DNA of 64,000 nt. Source: Acidicapsa ligni (GTDB lineage: Bacteria; Acidobacteriota; Terriglobia; Terriglobales; Acidobacteriaceae). Shown here piece by piece: positions 51,617 through 59,969 of the stretch. The stretch's first letter is position 1, and each line of letters opens with the position of its first letter. The translations under genes and the position numbers were made by a program. The notes under the pieces were generated by a model. It searched no databases. It had not been told where the DNA came from and saw only the letters and a list, made by a program, of their open reading frames with translations. The DNA lies in assembly GCF_025685655.1 (NCBI RefSeq), contig NZ_JAGSYG010000005.1:281037-345036 (forward strand). Direction: 5' to 3'.

Positions 51617-52513
51617 TTAGTGAGCCTGGGCAGAAGAAGGCAGACGCCCATGTGACGCCGTGCTTCCGTCGGTCATCCAGAGTGCCCAGCGGATGGCTTC
51701 AAAGTACATCTTGCGAACGTCAGGATCGTCCCACGACTCTTCGGTATGGCCCAGAGTGGAGTAGAAAACGCGTCCTTTGCCGTACATCTTGCTCCATGCG
51801 ACAGGAAAATCATGGTCGGCGCGGTGAATGCGTGGATTGTTGGAGTAGTCCAGCCGGGAAGGGTCAAGGCTCAGCAGGACATTGACCTTATCCCGCGACC
51901 ATGTCTTGGGCTGATAGATTTCGTCGTACTTCACAAAGGACTTAGGGAAGTGGCGCGTCGCAGGGAAATCCGAATCTTCTGTGAGAATTGGTGCGTTGAA
52001 CGTCATCCAGGGATGCTGGTCAAACCAGCCGCCGATCATCTCCCCGTACTCCGGCCATGTGTAGTTGGTATCGAGCGCGGCATGAATACCGACAAAGCCT
52101 TTGCCATCTTCCTTGATGAACGAAAGCATGTCTGCCTTCTGACTTGCGTCCATGTCCAGCTCGCCTGTTGTGCTGGTGAAAACGATCAGGTCAAAGTAGT
52201 TCAGATTTTTGGCGTTATTCTTCAGATCTTTTTTGGTGAGCAGCTCTGTGTCGGTGCGCATCTCGGTATCCCACAGGCCGGACTCTTTGCCCATGTTGAA
52301 TACGGCCGCCATTGCAGACGAAATCGAGTCATGCTCGAAACCTTTTGTCTGGCCGATGACCAGGACATGCTTGAGATGAATCTGCTTGGCGTGCGGTTGA
52401 GGCGGCAACGGCGCAACTTCCGCAGATTGGCCCCAAGCGCAATCGCTCAGCATGGCTACAGACAAGGCTGTTACGCAAACAACGAGAGAAAGAGAGTTTC
52501 GGAAGAGGCGCAA
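51617..52513 (-). CDS. ThuA domain-containing exported protein
   Basis: 298 residues. Signal peptide SLVVCVTALSVAMLSDCAWGQ. The ThuA/trehalose-utilisation amidotransferase-like fold is shown by HVLVIGQTKGFEHDS, YFDLIVFTSTTGELDM, GFVGIHAALDTNYTWPEYGEMIGGWFDQHPW and FYSTLGHTEESWDDPDVRKM. Exported ThuA proteins are thought to act with sugar oxidoreductases. It is the first gene of the six-gene run; the upstream gap to marC (298 bases) should hold the operon promoter. Confidence 0.87.
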   Translation of the reverse strand: MRLFRNSLSLVVCVTALSVAMLSDCAWGQSAEVAPLPPQPHAKQIHLKHVLVIGQTKGFEHDSISSAMAAVFNMGKESGLWDTEMRTDTELLTKKDLKNNAKNLNYFDLIVFTSTTGELDMDASQKADMLSFIKEDGKGFVGIHAALDTNYTWPEYGEMIGGWFDQHPWMTFNAPILTEDSDFPATRHFPKSFVKYDEIYQPKTWSRDKVNVLLSLDPSRLDYSNNPRIHRADHDFPVAWSKMYGKGRVFYSTLGHTEESWDDPDVRKMYFEAIRWALWMTDGSTASHGRLPSSAQAH

Positions 52514-52811
52514 GGCAGCTCCTTATTGCATGAAAATGGTTCAAAATCACAAGATGATCCGCAAGCTGTTCAGCTCAGCGGAGTGTGTCCCGACTCTATT
52601 TCACCGTGTCGATTGATCGTGCGGTCTTGCGCGTCAGGATGAGGCGTGGCTTCGCGTACGTGGTTCGGGCAAACTTCGCTCGCCAGAAGTCTATTTGGTC
52701 CAGGATCAAACACGCAACCCTGATTCATCCAGCCCGATCCATACACCCGTCTGTCATCCGTCCCCTTGGTTTAACCGCAATCGAGATCGATTACAATCCG
52801 AGGATAGACTT

Positions 52812-53471
52812 ATGCAGGAAGCAGCTCAAACTATGCTTCTGGTTCTCGTGACGCTCTTCCCTATAGTGGACCCTCTCGGAGGCAGCCCTTTTTTCCTGGC
52901 ACTGCCCCGGGAATATTCACCGGAAGCTCGAAAAGCATTGTCCTGGCGCATTGCAGTCAACAGCTTTTCGCTGCTGGTAGCGACGTATTTTATTGGGACT
53001 TACGTGCTCGCCTTTTTCGGGATTTCGCTGCCGGTAGTCCAGGTCGGTGGAGGTCTGATCGTTATTGCGACAGGATGGTCGCTGCTGAAACCGCGAGACG
53101 ATGAAAAGCAGGGTGTGGAGAAAACCGTCCAGCCGCAGGATGCAATCCGCCGAGCATTTTATCCGTTGACATTGCCATTAACCGTAGGCCCTGGATCTAT
53201 CTCGGCGGCGCTCACGCTGGGCGCGAACGCGGCTCTCCATCACGCGTACCATCCTTTGACGATCCTGGCGGCACTGATTGGATTGGCGCTGATCGCGGTC
53301 AGCATTTTGCTCTGCTATGGATTTGCCGATCGCCTGGCACGAATCCTCGGGCCGACCGGGATGACTGTAATCACCCAGTTGTCGTCCTTTCTACTGGTTT
53401 GTATCGGCGTGCAGATCACCTGGAACGGGGCTAAAGCGTTGATAGAGTCGGTGACGCTGCATATTCGATGA
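52812..53471 (+). CDS. MarC family integral membrane protein
   Basis: 219 residues from the ATG at 52812 with GAGG upstream; the frame is open to 52695 without a better site. Six hydrophobic segments and the family start LLVLVTLFPIVDPLGGSPFFLAL, plus FYPLTLPLTVGPGSISAALTLG. MarC proteins are not antibiotic pumps despite the name; their function is unsettled. It is divergent from the ThuA run and convergent with the DUF6786-like gene. Confidence 0.88.
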   Translation: MQEAAQTMLLVLVTLFPIVDPLGGSPFFLALPREYSPEARKALSWRIAVNSFSLLVATYFIGTYVLAFFGISLPVVQVGGGLIVIATGWSLLKPRDDEKQGVEKTVQPQDAIRRAFYPLTLPLTVGPGSISAALTLGANAALHHAYHPLTILAALIGLALIAVSILLCYGFADRLARILGPTGMTVITQLSSFLLVCIGVQITWNGAKALIESVTLHIR

Positions 53472-53517
53472 GCAAAGGCGCTTCACGGGGCTTCACCGGA
53501 TATTGCTTCCATCTCGT

Positions 53518-54765
53518 CTAGTCTTTGCTGATTGGAATGTCCTTGAGCGATACACCAAGCGCAGCTTTGGCGATTGCATCTAGCTGTTGTGCGGTTCCTA
53601 CAAAATGCATGGTGCGTTGCACGTGCTCGACTGAGTCATGCGATGTCCCGTGAGAGGCAAGTGCCACCGCAGGCGAGGACGATTCCAGTTCATAAAGCTG
53701 GCCGAACTGAGGCTTGCCTGGAGCGGGCGGCCCATCGTTATAGCAATTTGCCGCATCGCCTTTGAATGGATGTTCCTGAATTTTCCACGCGGCATTCACG
53801 TAATCCGCTGGCGTTGATGGCTGGCTGAACTGAACGACCGTAAGCACGTGATTGTCTGGATCATAGCTGCCGAGAACGCCCTTGGAACGCGCCTGACTAA
53901 GTCCCATCTTGCTGCGGTAGTTAGCGTCGGCCTTCAGAAAAACAGCATTGTCTCCAATGTGAATTCGGTCTGCAGGCACAGCTCCGAAGTAATCCGTCGT
54001 TACCGGGGTTCCTAGCTTGTCGACCGGTCCGCTGCGAATGGGCAGAATGATCTCGGCATGAGGCGATGAGCGGAACTGCCCCAATACCCAGAGCGACAGC
54101 AGACCTGTCGATTTGCTGAACGCTTGCGGTGCGAGATTGGTCAGTTTGTTATTCGATTGGAAGCCGACAACCTTTACGCCAGCTACTGGCGCCAGATGCA
54201 CGTGCTCCCACACCTGGGCCGATGTGAGCAAATCAATCGTGCGATCAATCTGGACATGAAATTTCGTGCCGGAGTAGTTGGTTAGTTCAAGCGTTTTGCG
54301 GAAGCTGACAGACTTGCTGGTCTTGCCCACAACGTCAAAGGACTGTGAATCGAATGCAGGCGGCGTATACCAGTGCGCCAGATCGAAAGGCGTTCCCTGG
54401 GCGAAGAAGATGGAAAACTGGCCGCCTTCGGGGCCAAGCCAGATGCGGTCTTCGCCGCCAATCGTGTTCATGTGCGGATCGAGCTTTCCGGAGACGACGA
54501 GGTCTTCCTTGATCCAGCCGAAGTTGTGGCCGTTCGGACCATCCGCAGAGCTGGTCAACACTCGGCCCTGCATCGCAGGCCAAACCGCGATGGATGCACC
54601 GGAGGACGAATCCGCCAGAACAACCAGGGAACTATGCTGATTGACGAGATCTACCGCGCTCTTGAAGGTTTTAGCCTGGGCAGATTGAGCATGGCCAATG
54701 GCGGAAGTGGTCAACATGAAAATGGCAACCAGGGCGATTGTGATTCGCGGAGCGGAAAATTTCAT
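53518..54765 (-). CDS. Exported DUF6786-like protein
   Basis: 415 residues. Signal peptide RITIALVAIFMLTTSAIGHAQ. The mature part is beta-rich, with GGEDRIWLGPEGGQFSIFFAQGTPF and FGAVPADRIHIGDNAVFLKAD as its most distinctive stretches. I associate these with DUF6786, a family that looks like galactose-mutarotase-type carbohydrate-binding folds; the assignment is from memory. It is divergent from rhaT, which supports a carbohydrate role. Confidence 0.65.
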   Translation of the reverse strand: MKFSAPRITIALVAIFMLTTSAIGHAQSAQAKTFKSAVDLVNQHSSLVVLADSSSGASIAVWPAMQGRVLTSSADGPNGHNFGWIKEDLVVSGKLDPHMNTIGGEDRIWLGPEGGQFSIFFAQGTPFDLAHWYTPPAFDSQSFDVVGKTSKSVSFRKTLELTNYSGTKFHVQIDRTIDLLTSAQVWEHVHLAPVAGVKVVGFQSNNKLTNLAPQAFSKSTGLLSLWVLGQFRSSPHAEIILPIRSGPVDKLGTPVTTDYFGAVPADRIHIGDNAVFLKADANYRSKMGLSQARSKGVLGSYDPDNHVLTVVQFSQPSTPADYVNAAWKIQEHPFKGDAANCYNDGPPAPGKPQFGQLYELESSSPAVALASHGTSHDSVEHVQRTMHFVGTAQQLDAIAKAALGVSLKDIPISKD

Positions 54766-54873
54766 GCAGCCTCATCGATGGCGAAAATGCCTGACGAAGT
54801 ATTTCCTATTCGAACCAAAAAATCAAAAGAGGCTAAATCCCGGGCGGGATAACGCGGCAATAGAATCCATGCA

Positions 54874-54913
54874 TTGACAGCTATAGTTTAGGTGCCATAC
54901 GATTCGCTCGTAT
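54874..54913 (+). promoter_or_regulatory. Sigma70-type promoter of rhaT with overlapping operator-like repeat
   Basis: TTGACA at 54874-54879 and TACGAT at 54898-54903 with 18-base spacing. The -10 lies inside an inverted repeat ATACGA-TTCGC-TCGTAT (54897-54913). Transcription would begin about 54910, 45 bases before the start codon. Confidence 0.55.
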
Positions 54914-54954
54914 TTCATTAAACATAAAGTTTCCAGATCAGGAGAACTCTGCTT

Positions 54955-56022
54955 TTGGTCCCGAATCCGATATTGGGCGTTCTTCTGCACTGGCTCGGCG
55001 GTCTGGCCGCTGGCAGCTTCTACGTTCCTTTTCGCAAAGTAAAAGGCTGGTCATGGGAGACGTACTGGCTGGTCGCCGGAGTGATGAGCTGGATCATTGC
55101 GCCTGTCCTGCTGGCTGGGCTGCTGACGAAGGATCTGTTCGCAGTTCTGCATGAAGCGCCAGGCGCGACAATCTGGTGGGCCTATTTTTTCGGCGCGCTC
55201 TGGGGACTCGGCGGACTGACCTTCGGGCTGGCTATGCGCTATCTCGGGCTTTCGCTGGGCATGGCGGTAGCGCTGGGATATACCGCCGTCTTCGGGACGC
55301 TCATCCCGCCGATCTTTCGCGGACAGTTTCACGCGCTGCTGGAGCAGAGATCGGGAATCGTGATTCTGATCGGAATCGGCATCTGCATGCTGGGAATTCT
55401 GTTTGCCGGAGCAGCAGGGGTCTCAAAGGACCGGGAACTTTCGCCGGAGCAGCAGAAAGCGGACGTACCGGAATTTAACCTGAAGCTGGGGTTGGCAGTT
55501 GCCACATTCGCAGGCATCATGAGCGCGTGTTTCGCTTTCGGATTAGCTGCCGGCGATCCGATTAAACTGCTCACATTGCAGCATGGCACATCCATCATGT
55601 GGCAGGGGCTGCCGGTACTGATCGTTGTGCTGGCCGGTGGCTTTACGACGAACTGCATATGGTGCGCCGCACTCAGTCTTCGCAATCGGACATACGGCGA
55701 ATATCTGCAGGTGCCAGTAGGCAGGACGCAGACCGCGTCTATTTTTAAGAATTATCTATTTTCTGCAATCGCCGGATTTACCTGGTATTTACAGTTTTTC
55801 TTCTACACGATGGGCGAGACGCAGATGGGCAAGAAATATGGCTTCTCAAGTTGGACTCTGCATATGGCGAGCATCATCATCTTCAGCACGCTGTGGGGAA
55901 TTGCTCTGCATGAGTGGCGAGGTGTCGGGCGACGGACGAAAGTGCTGGTCTTTCTGACGCTGCTGGTGCTGGTCTCTTCCACGGCCGTGGTCGGTTATGG
56001 AAATCTTCTGAGTACGCGCTAG
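54955..56022 (+). CDS. rhaT: L-rhamnose/proton symporter RhaT-like
   Basis: 355 residues from a TTG at 54955 with AGGAG about nine bases upstream. Ten hydrophobic segments and the characteristic start GVLLHWLGGLAAGSFYVPFRKVKGWSWETYW match RhaT, which imports L-rhamnose with H+. No rhaA/B/D genes are adjacent, so the substrate could be another sugar. The dTDP-rhamnose biosynthesis genes 2 kb downstream are anabolic and unrelated in pathway. It is divergent from the DUF6786-like gene. Confidence 0.85.
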   Translation: MVPNPILGVLLHWLGGLAAGSFYVPFRKVKGWSWETYWLVAGVMSWIIAPVLLAGLLTKDLFAVLHEAPGATIWWAYFFGALWGLGGLTFGLAMRYLGLSLGMAVALGYTAVFGTLIPPIFRGQFHALLEQRSGIVILIGIGICMLGILFAGAAGVSKDRELSPEQQKADVPEFNLKLGLAVATFAGIMSACFAFGLAAGDPIKLLTLQHGTSIMWQGLPVLIVVLAGGFTTNCIWCAALSLRNRTYGEYLQVPVGRTQTASIFKNYLFSAIAGFTWYLQFFFYTMGETQMGKKYGFSSWTLHMASIIIFSTLWGIALHEWRGVGRRTKVLVFLTLLVLVSSTAVVGYGNLLSTR

Positions 56023-56070
56023 GTTGTTGCGTAACTCATGTAGATAACTGCACTGGTAGATAAGCGCAGA

Positions 56071-56124
56071 AGGAACATTCTTTTTCCGGCGTTTCAGATT
56101 CAATATCGGTTAAAGAATGTTCCT
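56071..56124. terminator. Long-armed bidirectional hairpin between rhaT and the peroxidase gene
   Basis: Perfect 13-bp arms AGGAACATTCTTT (56071-56083) and AAAGAATGTTCCT (56112-56124) with a 28-base spacer, between convergent stops at 56022 and 56152. Confidence 0.6.
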
Positions 56125-56151
56125 TGCTTTGCGTGCTAGCGGTTTTGCGTA

Positions 56152-56721
56152 TTAGCGGCTGAGTGCCGATTCGATTGCGGCTGCAACTTCAGGCGAATCG
56201 GGCGTGACGGCAGGCTCAAACCGGGCTACTGGATTGCCGTTCCGGTCGAAGAGAAACTTGGTGAAGTTCCACTGAATTTCGCCACCAAGCTTGGGGTCTG
56301 CGGACTTGCTGGTGAGGAACTGATAGAGCGGCGTCTTGTCGTCGCCTTTGACGGAAACCTTGGACATCATCGGAAAAGAGACGTTGTACTTCTTCGTGCA
56401 GAAAGTTTTGATCTCTTCGTTGGTGCCAGGTTCCTGTCCGGCAAAGTTGTTGGCTGGAATGCCGACAATAACCAAGCCGCGGCTCTTGTACTTTTCGTAG
56501 GTGGATTCGAGTGCGGTGTATTGCGGCGTAAATCCGCAGCGGCTGGCCACATTCACCAGCAGTACGACCTTGCCGTGATACGCGGAAAGCGGCGTGGGCT
56601 GGCCGTCAATGGATTTGAGCGTGAAGTCGTAGATGGACTTGGCGTCCGCAGCGTGAATCGCTGGGATGAGTGCGGCAGCGGCGAGGCCAAGAGACAGGCA
56701 GAGAAGGGCGAGTTTGCGCAT
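56152..56721 (-). CDS. Glutathione peroxidase family protein, exported
   Basis: 189 residues. Signal peptide MRKLALLCLSLGLAAAALIPAIHAA. Cys peroxidatic site in LVNVASRCGFTPQYTALE, then LVIVGIPANNFAGQEPGTNEEI and QWNFTKFLFDRNGNPVARF, whose Gln/Trp/Asn complete the GPx catalytic set. It is a Cys-type (not Sec) enzyme; many bacterial members use thioredoxin rather than glutathione. The export signal places it in the periplasm. It is divergent from the MogA/MoaB gene. Confidence 0.9.
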   Translation of the reverse strand: MRKLALLCLSLGLAAAALIPAIHAADAKSIYDFTLKSIDGQPTPLSAYHGKVVLLVNVASRCGFTPQYTALESTYEKYKSRGLVIVGIPANNFAGQEPGTNEEIKTFCTKKYNVSFPMMSKVSVKGDDKTPLYQFLTSKSADPKLGGEIQWNFTKFLFDRNGNPVARFEPAVTPDSPEVAAAIESALSR

Positions 56722-56844
56722 TGTTCCTCCAGAAGAGAACAGGTCGATGATAGCTGATTGCGGGTGATTTACGCGCGGAGCAGGGAAACGCTTCGGGACA
56801 AGGGAAACTTCTGGCTATGGGGGCTATCAGTTAGCATTGGCTGG

Positions 56845-57345
56845 ATGGCTGGATTTGCGGTGGTAACTATTTCGGATCGGTGCTCGGCTGGGTTGCAGGT
56901 GGATGCGACCGGCCCTGCGGTTGTACGCCTGCTTTCGCAGCAGTGGCCGGGAGCGAATCCTCCTGGAACGATTGGGCGTGGGCTGGTGCCGGATAACGAG
57001 GACGCAATCGTGACTCTGCTGGGCGAGCTTTGCCATCAGGAATATGAGCTGATTCTGACCGCTGGCGGAACGGGGCTTGGGCCTAGGGACGTAACTCCGG
57101 AGGCGACGCGGCGGGTGATTGATCGCGAGGTTCCCGGTCTGGCGGAGGCGATGCGTGCCGGTAGTGCGCCGGGTTATCGTTTTGCATGGCTCAGCCGGGC
57201 GGTCGCTGGATTGAAGGGCAAAACTCTGATTGTGAATCTGCCGGGTAGCGAGCGGGGTGCGGTTGAAAATCTTTCCGTTATTCTGCCATTGCTGCCTCAT
57301 GCGCTGGACGTGGCGGCTGGTGGTGCGCTGCATCCGAAGGATTAG
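56845..57345 (+). CDS. MogA/MoaB-type molybdenum cofactor protein
   Basis: 166 residues from the ATG at 56845 ([20 protein letters not shown]); the frame is open to 56758. Motifs [45 protein letters not shown] and [16 protein letters not shown] are diagnostic of the MoCF_biosynth domain, which adenylates molybdopterin (MogA) or has a MoaB role. No other molybdenum genes are nearby. Start choice is uncertain because no Shine-Dalgarno is strong. Confidence 0.88.
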   Translation: MAGFAVVTISDRCSAGLQVDATGPAVVRLLSQQWPGANPPGTIGRGLVPDNEDAIVTLLGELCHQEYELILTAGGTGLGPRDVTPEATRRVIDREVPGLAEAMRAGSAPGYRFAWLSRAVAGLKGKTLIVNLPGSERGAVENLSVILPLLPHALDVAAGGALHPKD

Positions 57346-57481
57346 GTCTCATCCTTATAGGTCATCCGGGTTAGTGCCGCATGGCACGAAAGAAGAATGG
57401 TTCCTGGCGAGGAAGTTATCTATTCTTGCTCTGGAATTATGGGCGGGATGTAGAACGTTTCGCCGGGATATTGAGGGAATG

Positions 57482-58381
57482 ATGAAGGGTATTCTTCTGG
57501 CAGGCGGATCGGCGACGCGGTTGTATCCGGTCACACAAGTGGTTTCGAAACAGCTACTTCCGGTGTATGACAAGCCGATGATTTACTATCCGCTTTCGAC
57601 GCTGATGCTGGCGGGAATTCGCGAGGTGTTGATCATTTCGACGCCTCGGGACACGCCCAGTTTTCAGGCGCTGCTGGGGGACGGCAGCCAGTGGGGCATG
57701 AAGCTGAGTTATGCAGTGCAGCCTAAGCCTGAGGGATTGGCGCAGGCCTTTATTATTGGCCGCGAGTTTGTCGGCGGCGAGAGCTGCGCGCTGGTTCTGG
57801 GCGACAACATTTTCTATGGGCAATCGTTGGGGCAACTGCTTACGACTGCGGCTACGCGCACGGAAGGGGCAACGGTATTCGCTTATCCTGTGCACGATCC
57901 AGAGCGCTATGGCGTGGTGGAGTTCGGGCCGGATGGGCGCGCCATCAGTATTGAAGAGAAGCCGAAGAAGCCAAAGTCGCGGTATGCGGTGACGGGCATT
58001 TATTTTTATGACGCTTCGGTGGTTGAGATTGCAGCGAATCTAAAGCCCTCGCCACGTGGCGAACTCGAAATCACAGACGTTAACCGGCTGTACCTGGAGC
58101 AGGGAAATCTGCGGGTCGAGGTGATGGGCCGCGGCATGGCGTGGCTGGATACGGGCACACATGACTCGCTCTTTGAGGCTGGGCTGTTCATCAAGACGAT
58201 CGAGCAGCGTCAGGGATTGAAGGTCGCGAGTCCCGAGGAGATCTCTTATCGCAAGAGCTGGATCGATGCCGAGCAACTGAAGGCGCTGGCCCGCAGGGCA
58301 GAGAAGAGCGGCTACGGCGAATATCTGTTGGGATTGTTGGATGAGCCGTTTGTGCTTTCTGCTTCGGAGGGTTTGCTGTGA
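57482..58381 (+). CDS. rfbA: Glucose-1-phosphate thymidylyltransferase
   Basis: 299 residues from the second of two adjacent ATGs (GAGGGA directly upstream favours 57482 over 57479). Makes dTDP-glucose from glucose-1-phosphate and dTTP. Signature [37 protein letters not shown], then [10 protein letters not shown] (metal-binding Asp), [15 protein letters not shown] and [16 protein letters not shown] overlap with rfbC. First step of dTDP-L-rhamnose synthesis for surface polysaccharide. Confidence 0.95.
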   Translation: MKGILLAGGSATRLYPVTQVVSKQLLPVYDKPMIYYPLSTLMLAGIREVLIISTPRDTPSFQALLGDGSQWGMKLSYAVQPKPEGLAQAFIIGREFVGGESCALVLGDNIFYGQSLGQLLTTAATRTEGATVFAYPVHDPERYGVVEFGPDGRAISIEEKPKKPKSRYAVTGIYFYDASVVEIAANLKPSPRGELEITDVNRLYLEQGNLRVEVMGRGMAWLDTGTHDSLFEAGLFIKTIEQRQGLKVASPEEISYRKSWIDAEQLKALARRAEKSGYGEYLLGLLDEPFVLSASEGLL

Positions 58382-58923
58382 ATGTAACGGAAACCTCTCT
58401 GCCCGGAGTGCTGGTGCTGGAACCGCGCCAGTTTCGCGATGACCGGGGTGTCTTTTTTGAGACTTTTAACCTGGCTAAGATGATTGAGCTGGGTCTGCCG
58501 GCGGAGTGGAAGCAGGATAATTTTTCCATTTCAAAGGCCAATGTTGTTCGCGGTATTCATTATCAGATTGGCGAGCCGCAGGGGAAACTTGTGCGGGTGA
58601 TCACAGGCGCGGCGCTTGACGTAATTGTCGATTTGCGACGCAGCTCGCCTACGTTTGGCCAGCATACGACGGTCGAACTGAGCGGAGATAATTCGCGGAT
58701 GGTTTGGATTCCTGTTGGCTTCGGGCATGGCTTTGCTGCCCTTACGGAGACGGTGGCGCTGAGCTACAAGGTGACCGAGTATTACTCTCCCAAGGCAGAG
58801 CGCACCATTCTCTGGAACGATCCGGAGCTGGCGATTGACTGGAAAATCGCGCCAGACAAGGCGATTCTCTCTGCGAAGGATGCTGTCGGTGCGTTGTTTG
58901 CCGACGCAGAGGTTTTCGCATAA
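58378..58923 (+). CDS. rfbC: dTDP-4-dehydrorhamnose 3,5-epimerase
   Basis: 181 residues from a GTG at 58378 overlapping the rfbA stop (GTGA). Cupin fold with catalytic His in [19 protein letters not shown] and Tyr in [30 protein letters not shown] is typical. It epimerises C3 and C5 of the keto sugar. The ATG of rfbD overlaps its stop by one base, so rfbA-C-D form a tightly coupled operon. Confidence 0.95.
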   Translation: MNVTETSLPGVLVLEPRQFRDDRGVFFETFNLAKMIELGLPAEWKQDNFSISKANVVRGIHYQIGEPQGKLVRVITGAALDVIVDLRRSSPTFGQHTTVELSGDNSRMVWIPVGFGHGFAALTETVALSYKVTEYYSPKAERTILWNDPELAIDWKIAPDKAILSAKDAVGALFADAEVFA

Positions 58924-59825
58924 TGTCTCGAGTCTTACTGCTTGGAGCAGGCGGGCAACTGGGCATGCAACTGGCGAAGACGTTAGCTGCTGAGACAGAA
59001 CTCACGGCGCTGACGCGGGCTGAGTTGGACTTTGCGAATCCTAATGCATTACGAGCCGCGATTCGTGCGGCTCGGCCTGAAATTGTGATCAATGCGGCGG
59101 CCTACACGGCTGTCGATAAAGCGGAGCAGGAGCGTGAACTGGCGCACGCGGTCAATGCGATTGCTCCCGGGGTCATTGCAGAGGAAGTGCAGCGGACCAA
59201 AGGCTGGCTCGTTCATTACTCGACTGATTATGTCTTCGATGGTTCGGGATCGAAGCCGTGGGTCGAGACGGACGCGACGGGGCCGTTGAGTGTCTATGGG
59301 CAGACCAAGCTGGATGGCGAACGGGCGATTGCGGCGACGGGCTGCCGCCATGTGACTCTACGTACCAGTTGGGTGTATGCAGCGGAAGGACGAAATTTTC
59401 TGCATACGATGTTGCGGCTGGGGCGCGAGCGGGATCGGCTCACGATTGTTGACGACCAAATCGGTGCACCGACCTCGGCAGAAGCGATTACTACGGCCAC
59501 TCGGAATATATTGGCGCAACTGACGTTTGGCGAAGTTCAGGCTGGCGCGAGCGGGGTGTATCACCTGGCTTGTGGTGGTGCGACGAGCTGGTTCGGGTTT
59601 GCCAAGGCTATCTTTGCTGGATTTGCATCGCAGCAGAAGGCTCCTGAAGTGCTGCCGATTCCTACAGAAGCGTATCCGACTCCGGCGCGCAGACCGCACA
59701 ATAGCCGCTTGAATTGCAGCAAACTCACTGCGCAGTTCGGGATACAGATGCCGCACTGGGAAGATGCCCTGGATGAAGTTACGCGAGTGGTTTTGCTAAA
59801 GGCAGAGACGGCGTCGAAGGCGTAG
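58923..59825 (+). CDS. rfbD: dTDP-4-dehydrorhamnose reductase
   Basis: 300 residues. Short-chain dehydrogenase fold: NAD(P) site LLGAGGQLGMQLAKTL, catalytic YGQTKLDGE (YxxxK) preceded by HYSTDYVFDG, and RTSWVYAAEGRNF. It makes dTDP-L-rhamnose. The dehydratase gene rfbB, step two of the pathway, is absent from this operon. The C-terminus ends MPHWEDALDEV, typical of RfbD. An intergenic hairpin follows. Confidence 0.95.
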   Translation: MSRVLLLGAGGQLGMQLAKTLAAETELTALTRAELDFANPNALRAAIRAARPEIVINAAAYTAVDKAEQERELAHAVNAIAPGVIAEEVQRTKGWLVHYSTDYVFDGSGSKPWVETDATGPLSVYGQTKLDGERAIAATGCRHVTLRTSWVYAAEGRNFLHTMLRLGRERDRLTIVDDQIGAPTSAEAITTATRNILAQLTFGEVQAGASGVYHLACGGATSWFGFAKAIFAGFASQQKAPEVLPIPTEAYPTPARRPHNSRLNCSKLTAQFGIQMPHWEDALDEVTRVVLLKAETASKA

Positions 59826-59879
59826 TTTTGGGCTGGAAGTTTTCGCTTTTAGATACAGGGATCTTGGGCGAATATTTGG

Positions 59880-59919
59880 TTTCCCATCCTTACAGCAAAC
59901 GCGCTGCGAGGATGGGAAA
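59880..59919. terminator. Bidirectional hairpin terminator after rfbD
   Basis: 11-bp perfect arms TTTCCCATCCT (59880-59890) and AGGATGGGAAA (59909-59919) with an 18-base loop containing a further CAGC/GCTG pairing, between convergent stops at 59825 and 59970. Confidence 0.7.
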
Positions 59920-59969
59920 ACCGCACATCTATCAATGGCAAATCTATCCATACCTGAATTGAAAATTGC

